NCBI RefSeq assembly: GCF_900109365.1
Contig: NZ_FNZR01000003.1
Location: 62,001 to 126,000 of the forward strand
Direction: 5' to 3'
Length of the DNA stretch: 64,000 nt
Origin: Parapedobacter koreensis
GTDB lineage: Bacteria; Bacteroidota; Bacteroidia; Sphingobacteriales; Sphingobacteriaceae
The notes beneath the pieces are model-generated. The model was given only the letters and a program-made list of their open reading frames with translations, was not told where the DNA came from and made no database searches. The translations under genes and the position numbers were made by a program. Shown here in pieces: positions 8,314 to 17,640 of the stretch; the first letter of the stretch is position 1, and each line of letters opens with the position of its first letter.

Positions 8314-9786
8314 TTAGTATTTAGCCGGTACGCCTTTTCCCGGCGTACTAGCCTTGATGAAATTACGGATATCCTCATTTCCTTTTTGGAGGTCTTCCTT
8401 GCGGAGGTACATCATGTGTCCGCTGCGGTACCCTACAAAGCTCATGCGGTCCTGCAATTTGCCGGAAGGATCCATTTGCCACATGTTGTATTTGGCATTG
8501 AAGTAATCACAGGCACCGTCATAATACCCGGATTGCACCATCAAATGCAGGTATGGGTTTTGTGCCATGGCCTGCCGTAGGTTTTCACCAGTATGGTCGT
8601 TGCTGTTGTCCCATGGACGTACAGGGCCGAACATGTTGTATTTTACGTCAGTCTTGAAATTCAATTCGTTGCGCATGTAGTAGTTGATAGCAGGCGTAAA
8701 CGAATGCAGCCAGGAAGTGAGTTCGGCGTTGAAGTCGGGTCGCTCGCCTGCGTCTTTGCGGTCGATACCGCGGTAACGGGAGTCTAACCGACCTACGGTA
8801 TACCCACTGTCGCGCAGCAATTCTTTCCAGAACAACGATGTCGAAATGTCCAGGTTGTTTTGAAGAATCACTTTTTCAGGCAACCCGGTGTAATGTGCCA
8901 TCCTACCAGCTACGGCTTGTTTTTCAGCTTGCGTAAGCGTACCGCCTTTTACCAAAGCAGGCAACAGCTCATTGACGGCGTATTGCTCCACTTGGGGCAG
9001 CACATCGGTGAGGTCTTTCTGCTGGAGGTCTGCTGGCAATACCTTGTGGTACCACGCGGTCGCCGCGAAGTAAGGCAGCCGCAATGCAACTTCCACAGGG
9101 CCGCTGCGATCGATGCCTAAGTCTGTCGGCGACACCAGGATGACGCCATTCAGGTACATCCATTGGTTGCTTTGCAATTCAAGCGCCAAGCCGGATACCC
9201 GTGTGGTACCATAGCTTTCGCCAATCAGGTACTTGGGTGATGGCCAGCGATTTTGGCGGGTTACAAACGTATTTAACCATTCACCCAAATACTTGATGTC
9301 AGCATTTACGCCGAAAAACGTGGATTTTTTTGCATCCTTATCAAGGATACGGGAATAGCCGGTATTGACGGGATTGACATATACGATGTCCGCCACGTCC
9401 AATAGGGAATACGGGTTTTTCTTGATACCATAAGGCTGAATGGGATAGCCTTCATCATCGATTTCCAATAATGTGGGGCCCGTGTAAGCAATTTGCATCC
9501 ATACAGAGGCCGATCCGGGGCCGCCATTGAAAGAAATAACCAAAGGGCGTGTTGCACGGTCGCTGATACCGTCGCGTTCATAGTAAGTGTAGTCAATGGT
9601 GGCAATGGCTTTGCCGTCTTCATCCCACACGGGTTGGGTGCCCTTGTAAGCGGTGTAACTGATGTTTTGACCTTTGATGGTCGTTTCGTGTTTGGTGACA
9701 ATGACCGAATCTGTCGGCATTTTCGGCTGTCCAATTGCAGACAGGCCAATCGAAAAGGCGAGTACAATAGTTAAGAGGTGTTTCAT
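8314..9786 (-). CDS. S10 family serine carboxypeptidase-like protein, secreted
   Basis: The 490-residue protein starts with a signal peptide (about residues 1-19, ending before QPKMPTDS). It carries the S10 signature NGGPGSAS (about 87-94), the nucleophile motif GESYG (189-193, Ser191) and late Asp and His regions (YDGACDYF and SGHMMYL). It would remove C-terminal residues from peptides in the periplasm or outside. The family is common in Bacteroidota as a broad scavenging exopeptidase. It appears monocistronic, with a strong hairpin behind it. Confidence 0.9.
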   Translation of the reverse strand: MKHLLTIVLAFSIGLSAIGQPKMPTDSVIVTKHETTIKGQNISYTAYKGTQPVWDEDGKAIATIDYTYYERDGISDRATRPLVISFNGGPGSASVWMQIAYTGPTLLEIDDEGYPIQPYGIKKNPYSLLDVADIVYVNPVNTGYSRILDKDAKKSTFFGVNADIKYLGEWLNTFVTRQNRWPSPKYLIGESYGTTRVSGLALELQSNQWMYLNGVILVSPTDLGIDRSGPVEVALRLPYFAATAWYHKVLPADLQQKDLTDVLPQVEQYAVNELLPALVKGGTLTQAEKQAVAGRMAHYTGLPEKVILQNNLDISTSLFWKELLRDSGYTVGRLDSRYRGIDRKDAGERPDFNAELTSWLHSFTPAINYYMRNELNFKTDVKYNMFGPVRPWDNSNDHTGENLRQAMAQNPYLHLMVQSGYYDGACDYFNAKYNMWQMDPSGKLQDRMSFVGYRSGHMMYLRKEDLQKGNEDIRNFIKASTPGKGVPAKY

Positions 9787-9890
9787 AATGCGTTTTGAAT
9801 GTGTCTTAAGTTAATTTGTTAGACGTGCAAATTAACGCATCCCACCCGACAGCTGATGCTGTATGTCAATATTATTACATTCTTGGCTAT

Positions 9891-9946
9891 TCGGTTATCG
9901 GCAGTCGGCGTTAGGCTTCCGACTTCAGACCCGGAACTTCCGACTA
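9891..9946. repeat. Heptanucleotide-phased degenerate repeat tract
   Basis: Eight consecutive 7-mers between the S10 gene and the panB stop codon, for example TCGGTTA, TCGGCAG and TCGGCGT, later CCGACTT and CCGACTA. The period is exactly 7 bp with no slippage, although the units are only partly conserved. Confidence 0.7.
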
Positions 9947-9950
9947 AAAA

Positions 9951-10766
9951 TCAATACTGCTCGTTTTCATTCGGGAACGTGGCGGATTTCACATCGTGGA
10001 TATACCGTCCTACGGCTTCGCCGATTTCTTCATACAGGTTGAGGTATTGGCGCAGGAACTTGGGCTTAAACCCTTTATTGAGGCCCAGCATGTCGTGTAC
10101 GACCAGCACCTGGCCATCGCAGCCAGCGCCAGCACCGATGCCGATGGTGGGGATATCGAGGCTGGCAGTCACTTCGGCAGCTAATTGCGCAGGGATTTTT
10201 TCGAGCACGATGCCAAAGCAGCCTGCATCTTGCAGGTATTTTGCGTCCGTTTTCAGTTTGTTGGCTTCGGCTTCTTCCTTAGCCCTGACCGTGTAGGTAC
10301 CGAATTTGTATATGGATTGCGGTGTGAGGCCGAGGTGGCCCATCACGGGGATACCCGCATTCACGATACGCTTGACGGTATCCTGGATTTCAATGCCGCC
10401 TTCCACTTTCAGCGCATGCGCTCCAGTCTCCTTCATTACGCGCACAGCTGCTTTTAGTGCATCACTGCTATCACCTTGGTAGGTACCGAAAGGCAGATCG
10501 ACCACAACCAGCGCGTGTTTGGCTGCGCGGACTACGGCAGCGGCATGAAGCATCATTTCTTCCAGGGTAATGGGTACAGTGGTCTCATAACCCGCCATGA
10601 CATTGGCGGCGGAGTCGCCCACCAGGATGATATCGATGCCGGCATCATCCAATATCCGGGCCATCGAATAGTCGTAGCCGGTGAGCATGGCTATTTTCTC
10701 GCCGCTGGCTTTCATTTGACGGATGGTATGCGTGGTGATGCGTTTGATTTCTTTGTTTACTGACAT
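9951..10766 (-). CDS. panB: 3-methyl-2-oxobutanoate hydroxymethyltransferase
   Basis: The 271-residue enzyme transfers a hydroxymethyl group from methylene-tetrahydrofolate to ketoisovalerate, giving ketopantoate for pantothenate and CoA synthesis. Visible family segments are LTGYDYSMARILDDAG, VGDS and the DLPFGTYQ motif, plus the GIGAGAGCDGQVLVVHD block in the C-terminal half. The other pan genes are not in the window. A perfect -7 box (TACATTTG) ends only 4 nt before the ATG, which suggests a leaderless or nearly leaderless mRNA. Confidence 0.96.
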   Translation of the reverse strand: MSVNKEIKRITTHTIRQMKASGEKIAMLTGYDYSMARILDDAGIDIILVGDSAANVMAGYETTVPITLEEMMLHAAAVVRAAKHALVVVDLPFGTYQGDSSDALKAAVRVMKETGAHALKVEGGIEIQDTVKRIVNAGIPVMGHLGLTPQSIYKFGTYTVRAKEEAEANKLKTDAKYLQDAGCFGIVLEKIPAQLAAEVTASLDIPTIGIGAGAGCDGQVLVVHDMLGLNKGFKPKFLRQYLNLYEEIGEAVGRYIHDVKSATFPNENEQY

Positions 10767-10770
10767 AACG

Positions 10771-10778
10771 CAAATGTA
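10771..10778 (-). promoter_or_regulatory. -7 promoter element abutting panB ATG
   Basis: TACATTTG on the minus strand, 4 nt before the panB start codon at 10766. Transcription would start at or next to the ATG. Confidence 0.5.
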
Positions 10779-10790
10779 AGAAAATTTAAG

Positions 10791-10825
10791 AAGCTGATAG
10801 CTTGTAACGCTTATGGATAGTTAAA
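10791..10825. repeat. Short heptad-like tract upstream of panB
   Basis: About five 7-mers (AAGCTGA, TAGCTTG, TAACGCT and two weaker ones) in the panB/usp spacer. It is weaker than the other tracts. Confidence 0.4.
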
Positions 10826-10881
10826 CACACCAAGTTATTTTTTAAGGTGACGATTATCATTAATTGCATGGTAATTTGAGG

Positions 10882-10889
10882 TATCTTTG
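10882..10889 (+). promoter_or_regulatory. -7 promoter element of the universal stress protein gene
   Basis: TATCTTTG, an exact TAnnTTTG match, 36 bp before the ATG at 10926. No clear -33 TTTG at the expected spacing. Confidence 0.55.
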
Positions 10890-10925
10890 TAACACAAAGC
10901 TTACCACTTATTTGTATTAAATGAT

Positions 10926-11750
10926 ATGAAAACGATACTAGTTCCTACAGATTTTTCAGAAAACGCGTATGTTGCCGCAGAATATGCTTGCGCGTTGGCT
11001 AATGCTTCCAATCAAAAAGTGCAATTGTTACATGTGTATATCGCCTTATATTCAGGTTATGGGGAAGAAGGCAACAGCGTAAAGCAAATCAGGTGGGCCG
11101 AGACGGAATCTGCGGAAGCCATGAAGAATTTGGTGGAAAACTTAAGCCGGCAATTTCCGGAGGTGGATATCGAGGGTGAATGTATCAAGGGATTCATGAT
11201 TGAAGTGGTGATTGAAAAGCTTAAAAAAGGAGAAAACTCCCTGGTGGTGATGGGCACCAAAGGCGTGACTAACATTGCCGAAAGTATTTTGGGAAGCACG
11301 ACTTATGAAGTGCTTAAGAAATCGCCAGTGCCCGTATTGGTGGTGCCCATCGATACACCGGATTTTTCGTTCCAGCGTGTGGGGTTTTTCACGGCTTACG
11401 ACGATCAGGAATTGGACGCATTACTGGTATTCCAGCAGGCACTTAATCTCAGGCCGCATTTATCCATGTTACATTTTTACAAAGCGGGAGAGCAGGCTCC
11501 GGAAAAAGAGCTGGAGCGTTGGCAACGTAAGGTGGAAGAAGCTTATCCGGATTGGGGTGTTTCCTGCAAGGCCATGCCGGTGGAAAAGGTCGATATCAAT
11601 GCGGTGACGCAAGAAGCGAAAGCCGATCGGCTGGATTTGCTGGTATTTGCTAGACCCCATAAATCGTTTTTCCAGAAAATTTTTGTACCCAGCCTTACCA
11701 AGGCGGTAGTGAATTACCCATCGATCCCTTCGCTTTTTATCAAAGTCTAA
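10926..11750 (+). CDS. Tandem universal stress protein (UspA superfamily)
   Basis: The 274-residue protein has two Usp domains. The first (about 1-145) retains the nucleotide-binding signature G-x2-G-x9-G-S/T (GTKGVTNIAESILGSTT) and ends with PVPVLVVP. The second is degenerate and lacks that loop. Tandem Usp proteins of this type are typical of Bacteroidota and are usually linked to starvation or envelope stress; the molecular role is generally unknown. It has its own promoter and is followed after 18 bp by a convergent ROK pseudogene. Confidence 0.9.
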   Translation: MKTILVPTDFSENAYVAAEYACALANASNQKVQLLHVYIALYSGYGEEGNSVKQIRWAETESAEAMKNLVENLSRQFPEVDIEGECIKGFMIEVVIEKLKKGENSLVVMGTKGVTNIAESILGSTTYEVLKKSPVPVLVVPIDTPDFSFQRVGFFTAYDDQELDALLVFQQALNLRPHLSMLHFYKAGEQAPEKELERWQRKVEEAYPDWGVSCKAMPVEKVDINAVTQEAKADRLDLLVFARPHKSFFQKIFVPSLTKAVVNYPSIPSLFIKV

Positions 11751-11768
11751 ACAATAGTGTACAGCTGA

Positions 11769-12060
11769 TTAGGTGTTGAGCGCCAGTAGGCGATCGCACA
11801 CAAGCAGGCAGGCGCCGACGATGCCTGCCTGTTCGCCCAATTGGGATATGCTCAATTGGGTGTCATTGTTGACCAGGCTGAGGGAATATTTGTTGAGGGC
11901 ATTTTTTATGGGCAGCTTGATGTAGTCGCCCGTGGCGGCTAAACTCCCGCCAAGGATAATTAATTCCGGGTTGAACAGGCGGACGATGGTCTGCCCCGAG
12001 GCTTCCGTTTCCAAGCAGCCCTTTTACCGCAATGGCACAGAATCTCGTTGTTGCATAATG
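11769..12060 (-). pseudogene. ROK-family gene remnant (C-terminal part, frameshifted)
   Basis: Only the last third of a ROK (repressor/ORF/kinase) protein remains. The Cys-rich zinc motif is readable as C-H-C-G-K, then a frame break, then C-L-E-T-E-A-S-G: a run of CCC at 12019-12021 appears to be one base short of the four needed to keep frame. The tail with FNPELIILGGSL and EQAGIVGACL is intact to the TAA at 11769. The N-terminal kinase half, which should lie at higher coordinates, is absent and is replaced by remnants of the divergent MFS gene. It probably once encoded a sugar kinase or repressor. Confidence 0.8.
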
Positions 12061-12843
12061 CGTTCAGCGATTCTTCCGTGTTATTCAAATGGTAAGGGAT
12101 TCCCCCTGATCCGGGTGTTTCAAACATCAACTTCATCGTTGCTATTGGGCATACTCAGCTTTTTCCTGCCCGATACACCGCCTAATCGGCAGGCGTCACC
12201 GGGACTTTCTGCAACACTTGGGTTTGATGCGTTGTTTCTCTTTAAGCGCCGTTCATTCGTCGTCTTCTTTTTGGCATCCATAGCGGTATGTATTCCGTTG
12301 TCTTTTTACTACAATTTCACGAATCCGTTTCTGAACGATGTGGGTATGGAGCATGCTGCGGGAAAAATGACGTTGGGGCAGTTTTCAGAATTTGCTTTCA
12401 TGTTGCTTATCCCATTCGCTTTCCGTAGGCTGGGCGTAAAAGCGATGATTGCCATCGGGGTGCTGGCTTGGGTGGTGCGGTACGTGCTATTTGCCTATGG
12501 CAATGTTGCCGATGGGGCATGGATGCTTTACCTGGGTATCCTTTTGCATGGGCTATGCTATGATTTCTTTTTCGTGACGGGCCAGATCTATACCGATCGG
12601 CAAGCGGGCATGGCGGTAAAAAATGCTGCCCAGGGATTGATTACTTTTGCCACATATGGTGTGGGGATGTTCATCGGCTCGTATGCCTCAGGTGTGCTGA
12701 CCGCAGTTTTTGCGACCCCCGGTGAAGCCATGCAATATGACTGGCGGGGGGTATGGCTGGTCCCGGCAGGGATCTCGATACTGATTTTTATACTATTTTT
12801 GTTGATCTTTAAAGAAGATAGCGAGCAAACAAACGATAAATAA
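12060..12843 (+). pseudogene. MFS nucleoside:H+ symporter-like gene remnant (5' truncated)
   Basis: The frame is open from 12060 to the TAA at 12841 and matches the second half of Bacteroidota nucleoside-permease-like MFS transporters (FYYNFTNPFLNDVG, FAFRRLGVKAM, YDFFFVTGQIYTD, GMFIGSYASG). The N-terminal half is missing. In addition, a segment normally expected after FPLIRVF (GTIGWIxAG and about 40 residues) is absent, so FPLIRVF is joined directly to a segment matching SLLLGxxSFxLPDTPP. A frame break occurs around 12060-12090. There is no plausible start codon with a transporter N-terminus. Confidence 0.8.
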
Positions 12844-12846
12844 CAG

Positions 12847-13932
12847 ATGGAAACACAAAAAAAACCGATACGGGTACTGGTTGTTGGCTGCGGCAATATG
12901 GGAGCTTCCCATGCCAGCGCCTATCATGAAATGGATGGATTTGAGATTTGCGGACTGGTATCCACCGGTGATAGCAAAGTCAAATTGAATAACCTCCTTG
13001 GCGGTGGATATCCCCTGTACAATGATTTTGAGCAAGCCCTGGCTACTGCCCGTCCGGATGCAGTATGTATTTCCACCTACCCCGATACGCATGAGCAGTA
13101 TGCCATCAAATCGCTGGAAGCCGATTGCCACGTGTTTATCGAGAAGCCGCTTGCCGACAGTGTGGAAGGCGCTGAGCGGGTCGCCGCCGTCGCCGCCAAA
13201 ACGGGAAAGAAGCTGGTCATTGGCTATATTCTGCGGTACCACCCTTCCTGGCAGCGGTTTATTGAACTCAGCGGCGAGCTCGGCAAGCCGCTGGTGATGC
13301 GGATGAACCTGAACCAGCAGAGCCACGGCGTGATGTGGGATGTGCACCGCAACCTGATGAAAAGCCTCAGCCCGATTGTAGACTGCGGTGTGCATTACAT
13401 CGACGTGATGTGCCAGATGACGGGCAGCAAACCTGTCCAGGTGAATGCCATCGGTGCCAGGCTTACGGATGATATCCCAGCAACTAACTACAATTATGGC
13501 CAATTGCAGATCCGTTTTGAAGACGGTTCGGTGGGATGGTATGAAGCAGGCTGGGGGCCTATGATGAGCGAGACGGCATTCTTTGTGAAAGATGTGATTG
13601 GTCCGAAAGGCGCCGTATCCATTGTGGCCAAGGAAGCTGGGGCAAGCGGCAAGTCGGATTCCGTGGCGGCGCATACCAAAACGGAGTCGCTGCGTTTCCA
13701 CTATGCTGATATCGATGAGGCCAATAATTTTACCCGTCAGGATCGCTGGATTGATCTGGCGGATGAGCCAGACCACCAGGAATTGTGCAACCGCGAACAG
13801 CGCTTCTTTCTAAAAGCCATCCGGGAGAACGTGGATTTGACCGAAGCGACCGAACATGCCATCAGTAGCCTTCGTGTGGCATTTGCCTGTGACGAATCGG
13901 TGAAGACCGGTGAAGTGGTACGGTTGGCGTAA
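12847..13932 (+). CDS. Gfo/Idh/MocA family oxidoreductase
   Basis: The 361-residue protein has an N-terminal Rossmann fold with GCGNMGASH (14-22) and the EKP motif (99-101), followed by the alpha/beta substrate domain with the HYIDV segment. It is an NAD(P)-dependent dehydrogenase, probably acting on a sugar or inositol derivative. It begins 3 bp after the MFS remnant, so it was part of the same operon and may have lost its promoter or be expressed from an internal one. No signal peptide is seen, unlike many Bacteroidota paralogues. Confidence 0.88.
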   Translation: METQKKPIRVLVVGCGNMGASHASAYHEMDGFEICGLVSTGDSKVKLNNLLGGGYPLYNDFEQALATARPDAVCISTYPDTHEQYAIKSLEADCHVFIEKPLADSVEGAERVAAVAAKTGKKLVIGYILRYHPSWQRFIELSGELGKPLVMRMNLNQQSHGVMWDVHRNLMKSLSPIVDCGVHYIDVMCQMTGSKPVQVNAIGARLTDDIPATNYNYGQLQIRFEDGSVGWYEAGWGPMMSETAFFVKDVIGPKGAVSIVAKEAGASGKSDSVAAHTKTESLRFHYADIDEANNFTRQDRWIDLADEPDHQELCNREQRFFLKAIRENVDLTEATEHAISSLRVAFACDESVKTGEVVRLA

Positions 13933-13971
13933 TTAGCCATCCGTTTGCCTACGTGATGGATATCCCGTATA

Positions 13972-13988
13972 TTTACGCGATTCGTAAA
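13972..13988. promoter_or_regulatory. Inverted repeat upstream of prpB
   Basis: TTTACG and CGTAAA separated by 5 bp, ending 7 bp before the prpB ATG and next to a TATATTTA -7-like box. The position fits an operator for the prp operon, but the arms are short. Confidence 0.35.
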
Positions 13989-13995
13989 AATAACC

Positions 13996-14883
13996 ATGAT
14001 AAACGGGAATCCATCATCCGCGGGAGCGCGCTGGCAAGCTGCCCTGAAATCCGAACAGCCACTGCAAATCGTAGGGACTATCAATGCTAACCATGCGTTG
14101 CTGGCTACCCAAGCTGGCTTTCGGGCTATTTACCTTTCAGGTGGCGGAGTAGCAGCGGGTTCCCTGGGCGTGCCCGATTTGGGCATTTCGTCTTTGCAGG
14201 ACGTGCTCATCGATGTGGAGCGCATTACCAACGTGTGCGATACCCCGTTATTGGTGGACGTCGATACCGGATTCGGCCCTTCGGCGTTCAACGTAGCCCG
14301 TACCGTGAAGAGCTTAATCAAAGCTGGCGCAGCAGCCTTGCACATGGAAGATCAGGTTGGTGCAAAGCGTTGTGGCCACCGTCCCAATAAGGAGCTGGTG
14401 AGCACCGCCGAAATGGTAGATCGGTTAAAAGCGGCCGTAGATGCCCGTACGGACGACCAATTTGCCATTGGGGCACGTACCGACGCCCTGGCCAATGAGG
14501 GATTGGGGGCAGCACTGGAACGGGCCGTAGCTTATGCCGAGGCGGGTGCCGATTTTATTTTTGCGGAAGCAGTAGCTGAATTGACACAATACCGTGCATT
14601 TGTGGAAGCAACGGGCCTGCCAGTGCTGGCCAACATCACTGAGTTTGGCATGACGCCGTTGTGGACGGTGGCCGAATTGGCTCAGGCGGAGGTTTCCATG
14701 GTATTATACCCACTATCAGCGTTCCGGGCAGCGAATAAGGCGGCCTTGAATGTCTACGCACATGTCCGTAAGGATGGTACACAGCAGCACGTGCTGGATA
14801 CCATGCAGACCCGCGCCGAATTGTATGACAGCATTGGTTATTATGACTTTGAAAAGAAATTGGATGCGTTGTATGGGAAGTAG
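13996..14883 (+). CDS. prpB: 2-methylisocitrate lyase
   Basis: The 295-residue enzyme cleaves 2-methylisocitrate to pyruvate and succinate, the last step of the methylcitrate cycle. It has the isocitrate lyase/PEP mutase barrel with DVDTGFG (88-94, Mg site) and the catalytic loop KRCGH (124-128, Cys126). The length matches PrpB rather than the longer AceA. It is first of three genes, prpB-prpC-prpD, all in one direction with 36-68 bp spacers that contain heptad tracts. No prpR/prpF or prpE is present here. Confidence 0.94.
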   Translation: MINGNPSSAGARWQAALKSEQPLQIVGTINANHALLATQAGFRAIYLSGGGVAAGSLGVPDLGISSLQDVLIDVERITNVCDTPLLVDVDTGFGPSAFNVARTVKSLIKAGAAALHMEDQVGAKRCGHRPNKELVSTAEMVDRLKAAVDARTDDQFAIGARTDALANEGLGAALERAVAYAEAGADFIFAEAVAELTQYRAFVEATGLPVLANITEFGMTPLWTVAELAQAEVSMVLYPLSAFRAANKAALNVYAHVRKDGTQQHVLDTMQTRAELYDSIGYYDFEKKLDALYGK

Positions 14884-14945
14884 TTGGGAAGTTCGAAAGT
14901 CAGGAGACCGGAAGTCTAAATGCTAAGTACTTAGTACTAAATACT
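14883..14945. repeat. Heptanucleotide-phased tract, prpB-prpC spacer
   Basis: Nine 7-mers fill the whole spacer from the prpB stop to 5 bp before the prpC ATG, the last ones nearly identical (AAGTACT, TAGTACT, AAATACT). The A/T-rich end also forms a small dyad around AGTACT. Confidence 0.75.
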
Positions 14946-14950
14946 AAATT

Positions 14951-16111
14951 ATGAGCGATAGCAATCAGCAACCAACGTTTAAGCCAAAGAAATCGGTAGC
15001 GCTCTCGGGGATAGCCGCCGGCAACACTGCGCTGTGTACAGTAGGTAGGAGTGGCAATGACCTGCATTACCGGGGATACGATATCCTCGATTTGGCGGAG
15101 GGGGCATCCTTTGAGGAGGTAGCCCATTTGCTTATCCACGGGAAATTGCCGAATAAGGCGCAACTGCATGCTTACCGAGGCAAACTGAAGACCCTTAGGG
15201 GATTGCCGCAGGTGGCTAAAAATGTGCTTGAACAGATCCCTGCTGCTGCACACCCGATGGATGTACTGCGTACGTATACCTCCGTGCTGGGTACGGTTTA
15301 CCCGGAAAAAGATGATCACCATCCGGTGGGCGCGTGCGATATTGCTGACAAACTGCTGGCTTCCTATGCATCGGCTTTGCTGTATTGGTATCATTATGCC
15401 CATCATGGGCGGCGCATCGATGTGGAAACCGATGACGAGACGGTAGGCGCACATTTTCTCCACTTGCTCCACGGCAAGGAACCGTCGGCATCATGGATTA
15501 ATGCCATGGCGATTTCGCTGAACTTATATGCCGAGCATGAGTTCAATGCTTCTACATTCACCGGGCGGGTAATCGCCGGCACGGGATCGGATATGTATTC
15601 CTGCATCACGGGAGCCATTGGCGCACTGCGCGGGCCAAAGCATGGCGGAGCCAATGAAGTGGCCTATGAAATCCAAAGCCGCTATGCCAATGCCGATGAG
15701 GCTGCTGCGGACATTAAGCAGCGACTGGAACGCAAGGAGGTCATCATTGGATTTGGCCACCCTGTATATACCGTCTCCGATCCGCGGAATGTGGTCATCA
15801 AAAAAGTAGCCCGGCAACTATCGGATGAATCTGGTGATAGTGCATTATTTACCATTGCCGAACGGCTGGAAACGTTGCTTTGGGAAGAGAAAAAGATGTT
15901 TCCCAACCTGGATTGGTTTTCGGCGGTTTCCTATCACCTGATGGGCGTGCCCACATCTTTCTTTACGCCGTTGTTTGTCATTGCGCGCGTGACGGGATGG
16001 AGCGCCCATGTCATCGAACAGCGGCAAGATGGAAAGATTATCCGGCCAAGTGCAAACTATACAGGTCCGGAGCCGAGGGAATTTGTACTTTTGGAGGATC
16101 GTAACGCTTAA
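14951..16111 (+). CDS. prpC: 2-methylcitrate synthase
   Basis: The 386-residue citrate-synthase-family enzyme condenses propionyl-CoA with oxaloacetate. The catalytic signatures are GPKHGGANE with His231 and GFGHPVYT with His270, and an Asp near residue 317 in the NLDWFS segment. The type II-like short length, the position between prpB and prpD and the absence of the N-terminal hexameric citrate synthase domain favour PrpC over GltA; dual activity is possible. Confidence 0.93.
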   Translation: MSDSNQQPTFKPKKSVALSGIAAGNTALCTVGRSGNDLHYRGYDILDLAEGASFEEVAHLLIHGKLPNKAQLHAYRGKLKTLRGLPQVAKNVLEQIPAAAHPMDVLRTYTSVLGTVYPEKDDHHPVGACDIADKLLASYASALLYWYHYAHHGRRIDVETDDETVGAHFLHLLHGKEPSASWINAMAISLNLYAEHEFNASTFTGRVIAGTGSDMYSCITGAIGALRGPKHGGANEVAYEIQSRYANADEAAADIKQRLERKEVIIGFGHPVYTVSDPRNVVIKKVARQLSDESGDSALFTIAERLETLLWEEKKMFPNLDWFSAVSYHLMGVPTSFFTPLFVIARVTGWSAHVIEQRQDGKIIRPSANYTGPEPREFVLLEDRNA

Positions 16112-16145
16112 GTCTTATGACTTTTGACTTTCAACTAACTAAAAA
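16111..16145. repeat. Heptanucleotide-phased tract, prpC-prpD spacer
   Basis: Five 7-mers from the prpC stop to just before the prpD ATG, including two identical TGACTTT units. Confidence 0.7.
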
Positions 16146-16147
16146 AT

Positions 16148-17602
16148 ATGTCATCACCTATTTCAAACGTACGTCCGGAAACGGATAACGTTATTACTGA
16201 TATCGTAGATTATACCCTCCACTACAACATCACGAGCGATCTGGCTTTTCAAACCGCCCACTATTGTTTGTTGGATACCTTGGGCTGTGGGTTCGAAGCG
16301 CTGACTTACCCTGCATGTACCAAGCTGCTCGGCCCTATCGTGAGTGGCACCATCGTGCCCCATGGTGCTAAAGTGCCGGGTACGCCCTACCAACTTGATC
16401 CCGTACATGCGGCGTTTAACATCGGGACGATGATCCGTTGGCTGGATTTTAATGACACCTGGCTGGCGGCGGAGTGGGGGCACCCTTCGGACAACTTGGG
16501 AGGTATCCTGGCTACAGCTGACTGGCTTTCGCGTACAGCGGTAGCCCAAGGGAAGGCACCGTTGACAATGCGCGAGGTGCTGGATGCGATGATCAGGGCT
16601 CATGAAATCCAAGGGGTGATGGCGCTGGAAAACTCATTCAACAAGGTAGGGCTTGACCATGTGCTGCTCGTGAAACTGGCATCTACGGCCGTGGTGGGCA
16701 AGCTGCTGGGGCTTAGCCGGGATGAGCTCATTAATGCTGTATCGCTCGCCTTTGTAGACGGCCATTCGCTACGCACATATCGGCATGCGCCGAATACGGG
16801 TAGCCGCAAGTCGTGGGCCGCTGGCGACGCCACTTCTCGCGCCGTGCGGCTGGCCTTGATAGCCGAGACCGGTGAGATGGGCTATCCCTCGGTGCTCACG
16901 GCCAAGACATGGGGTTTTTACGATGTACTGTTTAAAGGCAATCCCTTCCAGTTCCAGCGCGGCTACGGCTCGTACGTGATGGAAAATGTGTTGTTCAAAA
17001 TCTCGTTTCCAGCGGAGTTCCATGCGCAGACGGCAGCGGAAGCAGCCATGACCCTGCACCACAAGCTCAATGAATTGGGGAAGACAGCTGCTGATATCCG
17101 GCATATCCGTATCCGTACGCACGAGGCCGCTGTCCGCATCATTGATAAGAAAGGCCCCCTGCATAATCCGGCCGACCGGGATCATTGCATCCAATACATG
17201 ATTGCGGTGCCCTTGATTTTCGGTAGGCTGACGGCAGCTGATTATGAAGATAACGTGGCATCCGATCCCCGGATAGATAGCTTACGTGCAACGATGGAAA
17301 CCGTGGAAGACCCGCAGTTTACGCTGGACTACCACGACCCTGAAAAGCGTTCCATTGCCAATGCGCTGACGGTGACATTGACAGATGGGACGGTGCTGGA
17401 TGAGGTCATCGTGGAATATCCCATTGGCCATAAGCGCCGACGGGAAGAAGGGATGCCCGTATTGATCGGAAAGTACAAAACCAACCTTGCCCGTATATTT
17501 TCAACAAAACAGCAGCAGTTGATTCTAGCCGCATCGTTGGATATCGACAAGCTGGCAGCCATGCCTGTCAATGAATTTGTGGATTTGACGGTCATGCCGT
17601 AA
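16148..17602 (+). CDS. prpD: 2-methylcitrate dehydratase
   Basis: The 484-residue MmgE/PrpD-family protein dehydrates 2-methylcitrate to cis-2-methylaconitate in a cofactor-independent way. The all-helical N-terminal domain contains [11 protein letters not shown] and the conserved [19 protein letters not shown] segment (around residues 97-115). The C-terminal lid domain follows from about residue 280. Length and order match proteobacterial PrpD. With prpB and prpC it completes most of the methylcitrate cycle, which disposes of propionyl-CoA from odd-chain fatty acids or amino acids. The rluA-type promoter overlaps its last codons. Confidence 0.95.
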   Translation: MSSPISNVRPETDNVITDIVDYTLHYNITSDLAFQTAHYCLLDTLGCGFEALTYPACTKLLGPIVSGTIVPHGAKVPGTPYQLDPVHAAFNIGTMIRWLDFNDTWLAAEWGHPSDNLGGILATADWLSRTAVAQGKAPLTMREVLDAMIRAHEIQGVMALENSFNKVGLDHVLLVKLASTAVVGKLLGLSRDELINAVSLAFVDGHSLRTYRHAPNTGSRKSWAAGDATSRAVRLALIAETGEMGYPSVLTAKTWGFYDVLFKGNPFQFQRGYGSYVMENVLFKISFPAEFHAQTAAEAAMTLHHKLNELGKTAADIRHIRIRTHEAAVRIIDKKGPLHNPADRDHCIQYMIAVPLIFGRLTAADYEDNVASDPRIDSLRATMETVEDPQFTLDYHDPEKRSIANALTVTLTDGTVLDEVIVEYPIGHKRRREEGMPVLIGKYKTNLARIFSTKQQQLILAASLDIDKLAAMPVNEFVDLTVMP

Positions 17603-17615
17603 ATTCTTATCTTTG
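17584..17615 (+). promoter_or_regulatory. Promoter of the RluA-type gene
   Basis: TTTG (17584-17587) and TATCTTTG (17608-17615) separated by 20 bp, close to the Bacteroidota -33/-7 consensus. The -33 part lies inside the end of prpD, and the ATG follows 25 bp after the -7 box. Confidence 0.65.
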
Positions 17616-17640
17616 CCGCGTAACGTGAAGATACTGGAAT

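Noticed and set aside
12793-13776. 327-codon minus-strand frame
   Set aside because: Antisense to the intact Gfo/Idh/MocA gene, with no recognisable domain.
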